6,225 bases of DNA from Candidatus Omnitrophota bacterium (GCA_021735115.1 JAIPHQ010000046.1:1-6225), one strand, 5' to 3'. Counted from the first letter of the stretch, positions 1 to 5,668 are shown. Translations and numbers: made by a program. Notes: generated by a model not told the origin, from the sequence alone.

Positions 1-707
1 AAGTTATTAAAGAACCAACACTATCTGAATTTAAAAAGAAAATTATTGACGAAAAAATTGAAAAAATAATAAGAAAAGGAAAGCTTCTTATTATTGAATT
101 AAAAAAAGATAAGTTTTTAATTATTCATTTAAGAATAACTGGCTGGTTTAAATATGGAAAGATAGAAGAAAAAGCAAGAGTTGTTTTTGAGTTGTCAGAT
201 GGCCAGTTTCTCAATTATATGGATTCAAGACTTCTCGGGCAGTTAAGCCTAAGGAAAGGCTATAAAGACCTAGAATTTTTAAAAAGATTAGGCCCAGAAA
301 TCTTTCACTTAACCCCCAAGCAATTCGGAGAAAAACTAGAGGGCAGAAAAGGGAATATCAAAGCCTTAATTATGAATCAAAATTTTATTGCTGGGGTTGG
401 AAACATTTATGCTCAAGAAGCTTTATTTTTAGCTAAAATTGATCCGCGCCGAATTGCAAAGAGCTTAACCGCCCAAGAAAGGGATAAGCTTTATGAAAAA
501 TTGAAGGCAGTATTAACTGAGGCGATAGAATATAGAGGCTCTTCGGTTGATTCTTACAGAAACTTAGAGGGCCAAGCTGGAGGCATGGAAAAAAGGCTTA
601 AAGTTTATGGTAAAAAAAATCAGCCATGTCCAATTTGTAAGAAGCCACTTAAAAAAATAACTATAGCAGGAAGAGGAACTTGTTTTTGCCCTAATTGCCA
701 ACAATAA
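1..707 (+). CDS. mutM: Formamidopyrimidine-DNA glycosylase (Fpg/MutM), 5'-truncated by the window edge
   Basis: Base-excision repair enzyme that removes oxidised purines such as 8-oxoguanine and nicks the abasic site. The frame is open from position 3 to the TAA at 705-707 (234 visible codons). Visible family marks: a lysine in RKGKL (codon 81-83) aligning with the conserved Lys57 region of E. coli Fpg, then IIHLRITG, the helix-two-turn-helix segment QNFIAGVGNIYAQEALF with IDPRR after it, SSVDSYRNLEGQAGG, VYGKKNQPCPIC, and a C-terminal zinc finger. The zinc ligands are two CxxC pairs (codons at 627 and 636, and at 687 and 696), with the usual Arg-Gly-Thr before the second pair and CQQ at the end. 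By alignment with E. coli about 30 N-terminal residues, including the catalytic Pro-Glu, lie outside the window. A TTG at 192 is not the start because homology continues well upstream of it. An extra Cys (codon 681) sits where E. coli has Phe. The family call is secure. Confidence 0.95.
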   Translation, partial: VIKEPTLSEFKKKIIDEKIEKIIRKGKLLIIELKKDKFLIIHLRITGWFKYGKIEEKARVVFELSDGQFLNYMDSRLLGQLSLRKGYKDLEFLKRLGPEIFHLTPKQFGEKLEGRKGNIKALIMNQNFIAGVGNIYAQEALFLAKIDPRRIAKSLTAQERDKLYEKLKAVLTEAIEYRGSSVDSYRNLEGQAGGMEKRLKVYGKKNQPCPICKKPLKKITIAGRGTCFCPNCQQ

Positions 708-779
708 TTTTTTCAACTCCCGCAGTTAACAAAAATAAGATAAGCCAGTATTGGGTTTTTATGTAAACTATAAAAAATA
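708..779 (+). promoter_or_regulatory. mutM-pabBC gap with possible weak promoter
   Basis: This is a 72-nt AT-rich gap without a convincing hairpin terminator and without a Shine-Dalgarno sequence before the next ATG. A TATAAA at 769-774 ends 5 nt before the pabBC ATG at 780. A leaderless start like those proposed for pyrK and pyrD is therefore possible, but no good -35 box lies at 16-18 bp from it. TTAACA at 726-731 is 17 bp from the poor -10 candidate TATTGG at 749-754. Read-through from mutM is an equally good explanation. Confidence 0.25.
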
Positions 780-2618
780 ATGAGCCTTTTTTCGTTAACT
801 TTTCAAGACTTATCTCAGTTAAATCCTCCTTATGTTTTTTTAGATACAACTAAAAAAAATCAGGAAAATAAAGAATCACTACTTTTTTCAAATCCTGTCG
901 ATGTTTTAAGGTTTAATTATAATGATTCACCTGATTTATTTTTTAAAAAGATAGAAAGTTACCTAAAAAAAGGATTTTGGCTGGCAGGTTATTTTTGTTA
1001 TGAGTTTGGTTATTGTCTAGAAGATAGTTTAAAAAATATAAAAGAAAAAAATAATTTACCACTTGCCTGGCTGATAGTTACAAAAGCTCCCAAAAAAATT
1101 AAACTTAAAAGCAGCAATTATTCAACAAAAAGAAGTTTTTTTGTAAAGAATTTAAAAACGAATATTAGCAAAAAAGCGTACAAAGACAAAATAGAAGAAA
1201 TTAAATATTTTCTAAAAGAAGGATTTAGCTATCAAGTTAATTTTACCTTTAAAATAAATTTTGATTTTAAAGGAGACCCGGTAGAGCTTTATAGATATTT
1301 GCGTAATAACCAGCCTACTCCATATGCAGCTTTGGTGCAGACTGATCAAAAAAATTTTTTTCTTTCTTTTTCTCCGGAACTCTTTGTTAGAGGCGATGGG
1401 AAAAAAATTATAACTCGGCCAATGAAAGGAACTATTTCGCGCGGGGCAACCAACAGTAAAGATAAAAATAAAAAAAGGCAACTTGCTAAAAGTAAAAAAA
1501 ACAAAGCAGAAAATGTTATGATTACTGATCTCTTAAGAAATGATTTAGGCAGAATTTCAACTAAGGTAACGGTTCCTAAACTTTTTAGTGTAGAAAAATA
1601 CAAAACTCTTTACCAGATGACTTCTACCATTGAAGCAAGGTTAGACAAAAATAAAAAGTTAAAAGATGTATTTTCGGCTCTTTTCCCTTGTGGCTCAGTT
1701 ATCGGAGCGCCTAAGATAGAGACCATGAAGATAATTAAAAAATTAGAAAAAGAATCACGAGGAATCTATACTGGTGCGATCGGGTATATCAATCCCAAAA
1801 AACAATTTTGTTTTAATGTGGCGATAAGAACTGCTCATATTAAAGAAAATAAAGGCCAATTAGGTATTGGCGGAGGAATTTTGTATGACTCGCAAAAAGA
1901 ATCAGAGTACAGAGAGGCTTTACTTAAAGCTGATTTTTTTACAAAAACTAATTTTTTTCCAAAGCTAATTGAAACAATACTCTGGTCTAAAGATAAAGGG
2001 TTTTGGCTGCTTGATTTACATCTAATCAGGCTTAAAAAATCTTCTGCTTATTTTTCCTTTCCTTTTTATCAAGACAAGATAAAAAAAGAGTTAGAAAAGA
2101 AAGTAAAAGGCAAAAAGAAAGATATCAAAATCAGGCTTTTAGTTGATTCAAAGGGTAAAGTTAATTCTTTTGTGACAAATCTAGAAAAAAAACGGCAACC
2201 AGTCAAGGTTAAAATAAATTCTCAAAAAATTAATCCCGATGATATTTTTCTTTATCATAAAACAACTAATCGATATTTTTATGAGCAGGAGAGGAAAAAG
2301 GCCGAAAAAGAAGGTTTTTTTGAAACGATTTTTTTAAACAAATTTGAAGAGATTACAGAAGGGACAATCACAAATGTATTTTTAGAAAAAAAGAAAAAGC
2401 TTTTTACTCCGCCTATTTCCTGCGGACTTCTAGGAGGAGTTTTGAGAAAATATTTAATTAAAAAAAAGAAGGCCTTTGAAAAAAAACTTTATCTAAAAGA
2501 TTTAAAAGAGGCAGATAAAATATACATTGGCAACTCAGTGAGAGGGCTGCTTAAAGCCAAATTGACAGATGACAAAGAGGACATTTCCCGAAAAATACCT
2601 TGTTGTAAGTCATTATAG
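780..2618 (+). CDS. pabB: Aminodeoxychorismate synthase component I fused to aminodeoxychorismate lyase (PabB-PabC)
   Basis: Bifunctional 612-residue enzyme of the p-aminobenzoate branch of folate synthesis. The PabB part aminates chorismate to 4-amino-4-deoxychorismate, and the PabC part eliminates pyruvate to give p-aminobenzoate. PabB domain (about 1-385): YQVNFT at 151-156; RPMKGT with K216, matching the PIKGT catalytic lysine of PabB; AENVMITDLLRND at 243-255; CGSVIGAPKIET from 304; GIGGGILYDS at 362-371; and the ESEYREAL segment after it. PabC domain (about 392-605) is a PLP fold-type IV aminotransferase-like lyase: PKLIETI at 394-400, HKTTNR with K494 as predicted PLP lysine, EITEGTITN with E527, CGLLGGVLR, and YIGNSVRGL near the end. 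At about 215 residues the lyase part is shorter than stand-alone PabC, as is usual in fusions. The ATG at 780 is the only start after the in-frame stop at 771-773. No PabA-type amidotransferase is visible nearby. PabB versus TrpE: the PIKGT-like lysine and the fused lyase decide for PabB. Confidence 0.93.
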   Translation: MSLFSLTFQDLSQLNPPYVFLDTTKKNQENKESLLFSNPVDVLRFNYNDSPDLFFKKIESYLKKGFWLAGYFCYEFGYCLEDSLKNIKEKNNLPLAWLIVTKAPKKIKLKSSNYSTKRSFFVKNLKTNISKKAYKDKIEEIKYFLKEGFSYQVNFTFKINFDFKGDPVELYRYLRNNQPTPYAALVQTDQKNFFLSFSPELFVRGDGKKIITRPMKGTISRGATNSKDKNKKRQLAKSKKNKAENVMITDLLRNDLGRISTKVTVPKLFSVEKYKTLYQMTSTIEARLDKNKKLKDVFSALFPCGSVIGAPKIETMKIIKKLEKESRGIYTGAIGYINPKKQFCFNVAIRTAHIKENKGQLGIGGGILYDSQKESEYREALLKADFFTKTNFFPKLIETILWSKDKGFWLLDLHLIRLKKSSAYFSFPFYQDKIKKELEKKVKGKKKDIKIRLLVDSKGKVNSFVTNLEKKRQPVKVKINSQKINPDDIFLYHKTTNRYFYEQERKKAEKEGFFETIFLNKFEEITEGTITNVFLEKKKKLFTPPISCGLLGGVLRKYLIKKKKAFEKKLYLKDLKEADKIYIGNSVRGLLKAKLTDDKEDISRKIPCCKSL

Positions 2619-2622
2619 AAGA

Positions 2623-2685
2623 ATGAGTTATAAACGAGGGAAACGTCCCCTTTTGAGAAGGGTAAAAGAATTGAGAAAGTATTAA
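2623..2685 (+). CDS. Possible 20-residue highly basic microprotein or leader peptide
   Basis: A short frame begins at an ATG four bases after the pabBC stop and ends with TAA at 2683-2685. It encodes 20 residues starting MSYKRGKRP; nine are Lys or Arg and one is Glu. It fills most of the 86-nt gap and its 3' end overlaps the -35 box of the pyrK promoter. There is only a weak purine stretch (AGAAGA) before the ATG, so any translation would probably depend on coupling to pabBC. Arg codons are mixed (CGA, CGT, AGA, AGG). I do not recognise a family. A chance frame is a real possibility, since many random gaps this long contain one. Confidence 0.3.
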   Translation: MSYKRGKRPLLRRVKELRKY

Positions 2686-2704
2686 TTTCTGATAGAATAA
2701 GGCG
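2671..2704 (+). promoter_or_regulatory. Sigma70-type promoter for pyrK, predicted to give a leaderless mRNA
   Basis: The -35 box TTGAGA (2671-2676) and -10 box TAGAAT (2693-2698) each match five of six consensus bases and are separated by 16 bp. The -10 box ends 6 nt before the pyrK ATG at 2705, so transcription would start at or next to the A of the start codon. The TAG inside the -10 box is in frame with pyrK, so translation cannot start upstream of it. AAGG at 2699-2702 is too close to the ATG (2 nt) to be a normal ribosome binding site. Confidence 0.6.
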
Positions 2705-3523
2705 ATGCAGGCAAAAGTAAAACAATTAAAAGTAGAGATAAAAGAGGTTAAAAAGCTAAAAAATGATGTTTTTTTGCTTAGTTTCCAGTCAAGCCATATC
2801 GCAAGGGTTGCTCAACCCGGTAATTTTCTTCATTTAAAATTAAAATCAACAATATTACGCAGGCCCTTGAGTATTCATAAAATCAAAAATAACTTAATCT
2901 ATATACTTTTTAAAGTAAGGGGGCGGGGCACAAAGGTCTTAGCTAAAAAGAAAAAAAATGATCAGCTAGATGTTATTGGGCCGCTAGGAAATGGATTCAA
3001 GGTAAAAAATGGAGAAAATTTAATTCTGGTTGCTGGAGGAATTGGGGTTGCTCCTCTACTGTTTTTGGCGCAGAAGCTGGTAAAAAGTCCAACGTCCAAC
3101 GTCCAACGTCCAACGTCCAACGTCCAACGTCCAACGTCAGACAATATAATATTGCTGGGGGCAAAAGATGGAAAAAAAATTGTTTGTGAAAAAGAGTTTA
3201 AGAATTTAGGGTTCCAAGTTAAGATAGCTAGCGAAGATGGTTCAAAAGGCAAAAAAGGCTTCGTCACCGATTTATTAAAAGAGCAACTTATGACTTATGA
3301 CTTAGGACTTAGGACTAACATTTATGCTTGCGGTCCCAAAGATATGTTTTATCAAATAAGTAAAATTGTGAAAAAATACAAAAATGTGAGCACACAGCTT
3401 TCTTTTGAACAGTTTATGGGGTGTGGGGTCGGAGTCTGTTGCGCCTGTGTTATTCCTACTAAGGCTGGGTATAAAAAAGTATGCCAAGATGGGCCAGTAT
3501 TTAGTCTAGAAGAGATATATTGA
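2705..3523 (+). CDS. pyrK: Dihydroorotate dehydrogenase B electron-transfer subunit (PyrK)
   Basis: FAD and [2Fe-2S] subunit that passes electrons from PyrD to NAD+ in class 1B dihydroorotate dehydrogenase; 272 residues, slightly longer than typical. Domain order: ferredoxin-reductase-like FAD barrel with RRPLSIH at 52-58 (flavin-binding RPxS), GPLGNGF, then the NAD-binding domain with GGIGVAPL at 111-118, GAKDGK, EDGSKGKKGFVTDLL and YACGP (C209-P211). The C-terminal iron-sulfur cluster has C240, C245, C248 and C260, followed by QDGPVF. Two loops contain DNA-level heptanucleotide repeats: residues 128-145 (PTSNVQR-type heptapeptide repeat) and about 194-204. They probably account for the extra length and do not touch any recognised motif. 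The ATG at 2705 is the first possible start after an in-frame TAG at 2693. The class 1B pyrD downstream and the PyrK-type cysteine cluster support this over other flavin reductases such as GltA-like or hydrogenase gamma subunits. Confidence 0.93.
   Translation: MQAKVKQLKVEIKEVKKLKNDVFLLSFQSSHIARVAQPGNFLHLKLKSTILRRPLSIHKIKNNLIYILFKVRGRGTKVLAKKKKNDQLDVIGPLGNGFKVKNGENLILVAGGIGVAPLLFLAQKLVKSPTSNVQRPTSNVQRPTSDNIILLGAKDGKKIVCEKEFKNLGFQVKIASEDGSKGKKGFVTDLLKEQLMTYDLGLRTNIYACGPKDMFYQISKIVKKYKNVSTQLSFEQFMGCGVGVCCACVIPTKAGYKKVCQDGPVFSLEEIY
3087..3138 (+). repeat. 7-bp tandem repeat GTCCAAC, 7.4 copies, inside pyrK
   Basis: Seven perfect copies of GTCCAAC (starting at 3087, 3094, 3101, 3108, 3115, 3122 and 3129) plus a partial GTC at 3136-3138. 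Because 7 is not divisible by 3, the repeat encodes a heptapeptide over 21 bp (S-N-V-Q-R-P-T). It has no stop in any of the six frames; the reverse strand reads V-G-R-W-T-L-D. It is richer in G+C than its surroundings. It sits between the helix after GGIGVAPL and the next strand (NIILLGAKD), a loop position in the ferredoxin-reductase fold. Confidence 0.97.
3286..3316 (+). repeat. Second 7-bp tandem repeat ACTTA(T/G)G, four copies, inside pyrK
   Basis: Units are ACTTATG (3286-3292), ACTTATG (3293-3299), ACTTAGG (3300-3306) and ACTTAGG (3307-3313), followed by a partial ACT (3314-3316). The unit differs from the GTCCAAC repeat 150 bp upstream. It encodes about residues 194-204 of PyrK, just before the strand leading to YACGP. 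Unlike GTCCAAC, a uniform run of either unit would soon meet a stop codon (TGA or TAG). Confidence 0.9.
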
Positions 3524-3527
3524 TTTT

Positions 3528-3533
3528 AGGAGG
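3528..3533 (+). promoter_or_regulatory. Shine-Dalgarno site AGGAGG deciding the TSUP start
   Basis: A full AGGAGG lies 4 nt before the ATG at 3538. It favours that ATG over the in-frame TTG at 3520, which overlaps the pyrK stop and lies upstream of this site. Confidence 0.85.
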
Positions 3534-3537
3534 AAAT

Positions 3538-3894
3538 ATGTGGTATTTATATATAACCTTAGGGCTTGGGGCAGGTATTTTTAGTGGATTTTTAGGAATA
3601 GGGGGTGGATCTGTAATGATTCCCGCATTAGTTTATCTAGCAGGTTATAGCCAGCATCAAGCCCAAGGAACGACTCTTGCGATGATGATTCCCCCGATTG
3701 GTTTACTTGCTGCTATTAAATATTATCAGGCTGGTAACGTAAAGATAAAAGTAGCAGCTTTAATGTGTGTAGGATTTTTTATCGGAGGCTATTTAGGAGC
3801 AAGGTTTGTTGATAAAATACCAGATTTAGTTTTAAAGAGGTGTTTTGGTATATTTTTATTAATTATTGCCTTAAGAATGATTTCTGGTAAATAA
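3538..3894 (+). CDS. Half-size TSUP (TauE/SafE-family) membrane protein
   Basis: A 118-residue hydrophobic protein of the sulfite exporter TauE/SafE family, anion transporters acting in the cytoplasmic membrane. The N-terminal family signature is visible: GAGIFSGFLGIGGGSVMIPAL (residues 11-31), then QAQGTTLAMMIPP. Likely membrane segments are about 2-33 (perhaps broken by the glycine-rich turn), 42-62, 69-90 and 98-115. Full TSUP proteins have two such halves in about 250 residues. This is a single half with a normal stop, so it probably works as a dimer; half-length members are known. The gene starts 14 nt after the pyrK stop and lies before pyrD, so it is very likely co-transcribed with pyrK. 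The substrate cannot be read from the sequence. A role in moving a pathway-related anion is speculation from position only. Confidence 0.85.
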   Translation: MWYLYITLGLGAGIFSGFLGIGGGSVMIPALVYLAGYSQHQAQGTTLAMMIPPIGLLAAIKYYQAGNVKIKVAALMCVGFFIGGYLGARFVDKIPDLVLKRCFGIFLLIIALRMISGK

Positions 3895-3904
3895 TTTATA
3901 TCAT

Positions 3905-3939
3905 TTGAAAATTAAGAGGTTATAGAATAGAATAAAAAG
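3905..3939 (+). promoter_or_regulatory. Sigma70-type promoter for pyrD, predicted to give a leaderless mRNA
   Basis: The -35 box TTGAAA (3905-3910), a 17-bp spacer and the -10 box TAGAAT (3928-3933), followed by 6 nt and the pyrD ATG at 3940. Geometry and -10 sequence are the same as at pyrK. The TAG of the -10 box is again an in-frame stop, so no upstream start exists. AAAAAG before the ATG is not a convincing ribosome binding site. An overlapping TAGAAT at 3923-3928 would leave a 12-bp spacer and is less likely. Confidence 0.55.
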
Positions 3940-4845
3940 ATGGATTTAGCAATTAATATTGGTAAACTGAAATTAAAAAATCCGATCATTTGTGCTTCTG
4001 GTACTTTTGGCTTTGGAGATGAACTAAAAGGTCTGGTAGATTTTTCCTCGATTGGTGCTGTAGTTTCAAAAACAATTACAGTTGATCCTAAAGAAGGTAA
4101 TCCTCCCCCTAGGATTTATGAAACTAATTGTGGGGTGATTAATTCAATAGGGCTAGCCAATCCCGGGGTTGATTCTTTTATTAAAGAAAAGCTTCCTGCT
4201 TTAGGAAAATTGAAGACTAAACATATCATAAGTTTAGGAGGTTTTTCTGAAAAAGAATATAAGCAATTAGTAAAAAAACTAGATAAACAAAAAAAGGTTG
4301 ATGCCTTTGAACTCAATCTATCTTGTCCTAATCTGGGTAAGAAAAAATTAATTTCTCAAAGCCAAAAATTAACCTTTAACCTCATCAAGAATTTAAGAAA
4401 ATTAACAAAAAAACCCTTAATTGCAAAAATTACTCCGGAGGTAACCGATATTGTAGAGATAGCTAAAGTGGTTAGAGATGCTGGAGCTGATGCTATTTCG
4501 ATGGTAAACACTTATTTTTCTTTAGCTATTGATATAGAAGCAAAAAAATCGTATTTAGGAAATATTAGTGGAGGTTACTCAGGTCCGGCGATAAAACCGA
4601 TGAGTTTGTATAGAGTCTGGCAGGTGGCGAATTCTATTGATATCCCTGTAATTGGCGGCGGAGGAATTACAAATTACAAGGATGCAATAGAATTTTTTCT
4701 TGCCGGGTCAACTGCAATAAGCTTAGGAACTATAAATTTAACTTATCCAAATGCAGCAGAAAGTATTTTAGCAGAGATAAAAAAATATATGAAAAAAAAT
4801 AAAATGAAAAATTTAACAGATTTAAGGAGAAGTTTTAATGGATAA
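3940..4845 (+). CDS. pyrD: Dihydroorotate dehydrogenase, class 1B catalytic subunit (PyrD)
   Basis: FMN-dependent oxidation of dihydroorotate to orotate, the fourth step of UMP synthesis, in the cytoplasm. The protein has 301 residues, the usual length for class 1. TIM-barrel motifs in order: NPIICASGTFGFG near the N-terminus, SKTIT with K44, NPPPRIYE, NSIGLANPG at 68-76, ELNLSCPN with C129 as the class 1 catalytic base (class 2 enzymes use Ser), AKITPE, GADAISMVNTY, GGYSGPAIKP, and the phosphate-binding GGGGIT at 239-244 followed by GSTAISLGT. The N-terminal membrane-targeting extension of class 2 enzymes is absent. The class 1B call rests on pyrK lying two genes upstream; together they should form the NAD-linked heterotetramer. 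The 3' end overlaps pyrF by 8 nt, implying coupled translation. Confidence 0.95.
   Translation: MDLAINIGKLKLKNPIICASGTFGFGDELKGLVDFSSIGAVVSKTITVDPKEGNPPPRIYETNCGVINSIGLANPGVDSFIKEKLPALGKLKTKHIISLGGFSEKEYKQLVKKLDKQKKVDAFELNLSCPNLGKKKLISQSQKLTFNLIKNLRKLTKKPLIAKITPEVTDIVEIAKVVRDAGADAISMVNTYFSLAIDIEAKKSYLGNISGGYSGPAIKPMSLYRVWQVANSIDIPVIGGGGITNYKDAIEFFLAGSTAISLGTINLTYPNAAESILAEIKKYMKKNKMKNLTDLRRSFNG
4825..4829 (+). promoter_or_regulatory. Shine-Dalgarno site for pyrF inside pyrD
   Basis: AGGAG within AAGGAGA lies 8 nt before the pyrF ATG at 4838, in the last codons of pyrD. It supports this start and translational coupling. Confidence 0.8.
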
Positions 4846-5530
4846 CTTATGGCCCAGATTAGTTGTTGCTCTAGATTTAGATTCTGAAATTAAGATAAAG
4901 CAGATAATTGATAAGCTTTCGGTTAAGGTGGAAAAATTTAAAATAGGGCCTGTGGCCTATACTAGATTCGGCCCCGATGCTATCGGCTGGGTTCGCGAAA
5001 AAGGCGCAGAGGTTTTTTTGGATTTTAAACTTTACGATATTCCAAATACTATGGCCGAGACAGCTAAAGCATTTATAGATTTAGATATTTGGGCCTTTAC
5101 TGTACATCTAAAAGCTGGCCGAGACAGTATATCGATATTAACTGAAAAAGTTTTCAAATATGCTAAAGAAAAAAACAAAAGAGCTCCTTTAATTTTTGGA
5201 GTTACAGAGTTGACTTCGAAAGAAGCTTCTTTCGATCAAATTTTAAATTTAGCCCAACAAGGGAAAAAAGCAGGAATTCAGGGGATAGTCTGTAGTGTCT
5301 GGGAAGCAAAAGCGATCAAGCAAGAGACAGGGTTGCTTGCTGTAACTCCTGGAATAAGATTTGCTGGCCAACAGGCTAAAAAAAATATAACTTCTGACGA
5401 TCAAAAAAGAGTTGCTAATTTAGTAGATGCAGTTAAAGCTGGTTCTGATTATTTTGTGGTGGGCCGGCCCATTGTCAAAAGTGACAATCCTCGCAAAGCT
5501 GCAGAAAGTTTAGTAAAAAGTGCTTTTTGA
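4838..5530 (+). CDS. pyrF: Orotidine 5'-phosphate decarboxylase (PyrF)
   Basis: Last step of UMP synthesis: decarboxylation of orotidine 5'-monophosphate. The protein has 230 residues, typical of the short bacterial form. Motifs: LVVALDLDS at the N-terminus (first-strand aspartate), FKIGPVAY with a conserved lysine, the catalytic tetrad segment LDFKLYDIPNT with D62, K64 and D67, TVHLKAG, VTPGIR at 169-174, and the phosphate-binding VVGRPI at 207-212. The gene overlaps the pyrD stop by 8 nt and has its own Shine-Dalgarno site, so it is in one transcript with pyrD. pyrE, the enzyme between the two steps, is not in the window. Confidence 0.96.
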   Translation: MDNLWPRLVVALDLDSEIKIKQIIDKLSVKVEKFKIGPVAYTRFGPDAIGWVREKGAEVFLDFKLYDIPNTMAETAKAFIDLDIWAFTVHLKAGRDSISILTEKVFKYAKEKNKRAPLIFGVTELTSKEASFDQILNLAQQGKKAGIQGIVCSVWEAKAIKQETGLLAVTPGIRFAGQQAKKNITSDDQKRVANLVDAVKAGSDYFVVGRPIVKSDNPRKAAESLVKSAF

Positions 5531-5553
5531 ATTAATTTAAAGTAAGCTTTACC

Positions 5554-5668
5554 TGTCATTGCGAGGAGCGGAAGCGACGAAGCAATCTCTAACAGGTGTA
5601 ATAGAGATTGCTTCGCCCTTGACAAAAAAGCTCTTTAATAGCACGGTTGTCAAGGACTCGCAATGACG
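5554..5668. repeat. Palindromic intergenic repeat element, predicted three-way junction
   Basis: Three nested perfect inverted repeats. The outer arms are GTCATTGCGAG (5555-5565) with CTCGCAATGAC (5657-5667), 11 bp, plus a possible T-G wobble pair at 5554/5668. The first inner hairpin is 14 bp, CGAAGCAATCTCTA (5578-5591) with TAGAGATTGCTTCG (5602-5615), and a 10-nt loop. The second is 9 bp, CCTTGACAA (5617-5625) with TTGTCAAGG (5647-5655), and a 21-nt loop. Single unpaired bases at 5616 and 5656 join the stems. The element is clearly richer in G+C than its flanks. The terminal motif resembles dispersed repeats I recall from many unrelated bacterial genomes, so a mobile-repeat (REP/MITE-like) origin is likely. 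No obvious target-site duplication is seen. It could also act as an mRNA 3'-end structure for pyrF; TTTTTT at 5675-5680 follows it. Confidence 0.85.

Noticed and set aside
192..707. mutM as a complete 171-residue gene starting at TTG 192
   Set aside because: The same frame is open to the window edge and encodes recognisable Fpg sequence (RKGKL, IIHLRITG) upstream of 192, so the gene is simply cut by the window.
1212..1603. Minus-strand frames opposite pabBC
   Set aside because: No recognisable motifs or ribosome binding sites, and they lie opposite conserved PabB sequence; they are shadows of an A-rich coding strand.
3087..3138. CRISPR-like array
   Set aside because: A 7-bp unit with no spacers, inside a coding frame, is a simple tandem repeat.
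2962..3267. Minus-strand frame with a VGRWTLD peptide repeat
   Set aside because: It is the antisense shadow of pyrK, open because GTCCAAC has no stop in any frame. The plus strand carries clear PyrK motifs.
3520..3537. TTG at 3520 as the start of the TSUP gene
   Set aside because: It lies upstream of the AGGAGG site, which is correctly placed only for the ATG at 3538, and it would add residues translated from the ribosome binding site.
5554..5668. tRNA or known structured RNA gene
   Set aside because: The fold has only two inner arms, no CCA end or tRNA-like conserved loop was found, and the inverted ends look like a repeat element.
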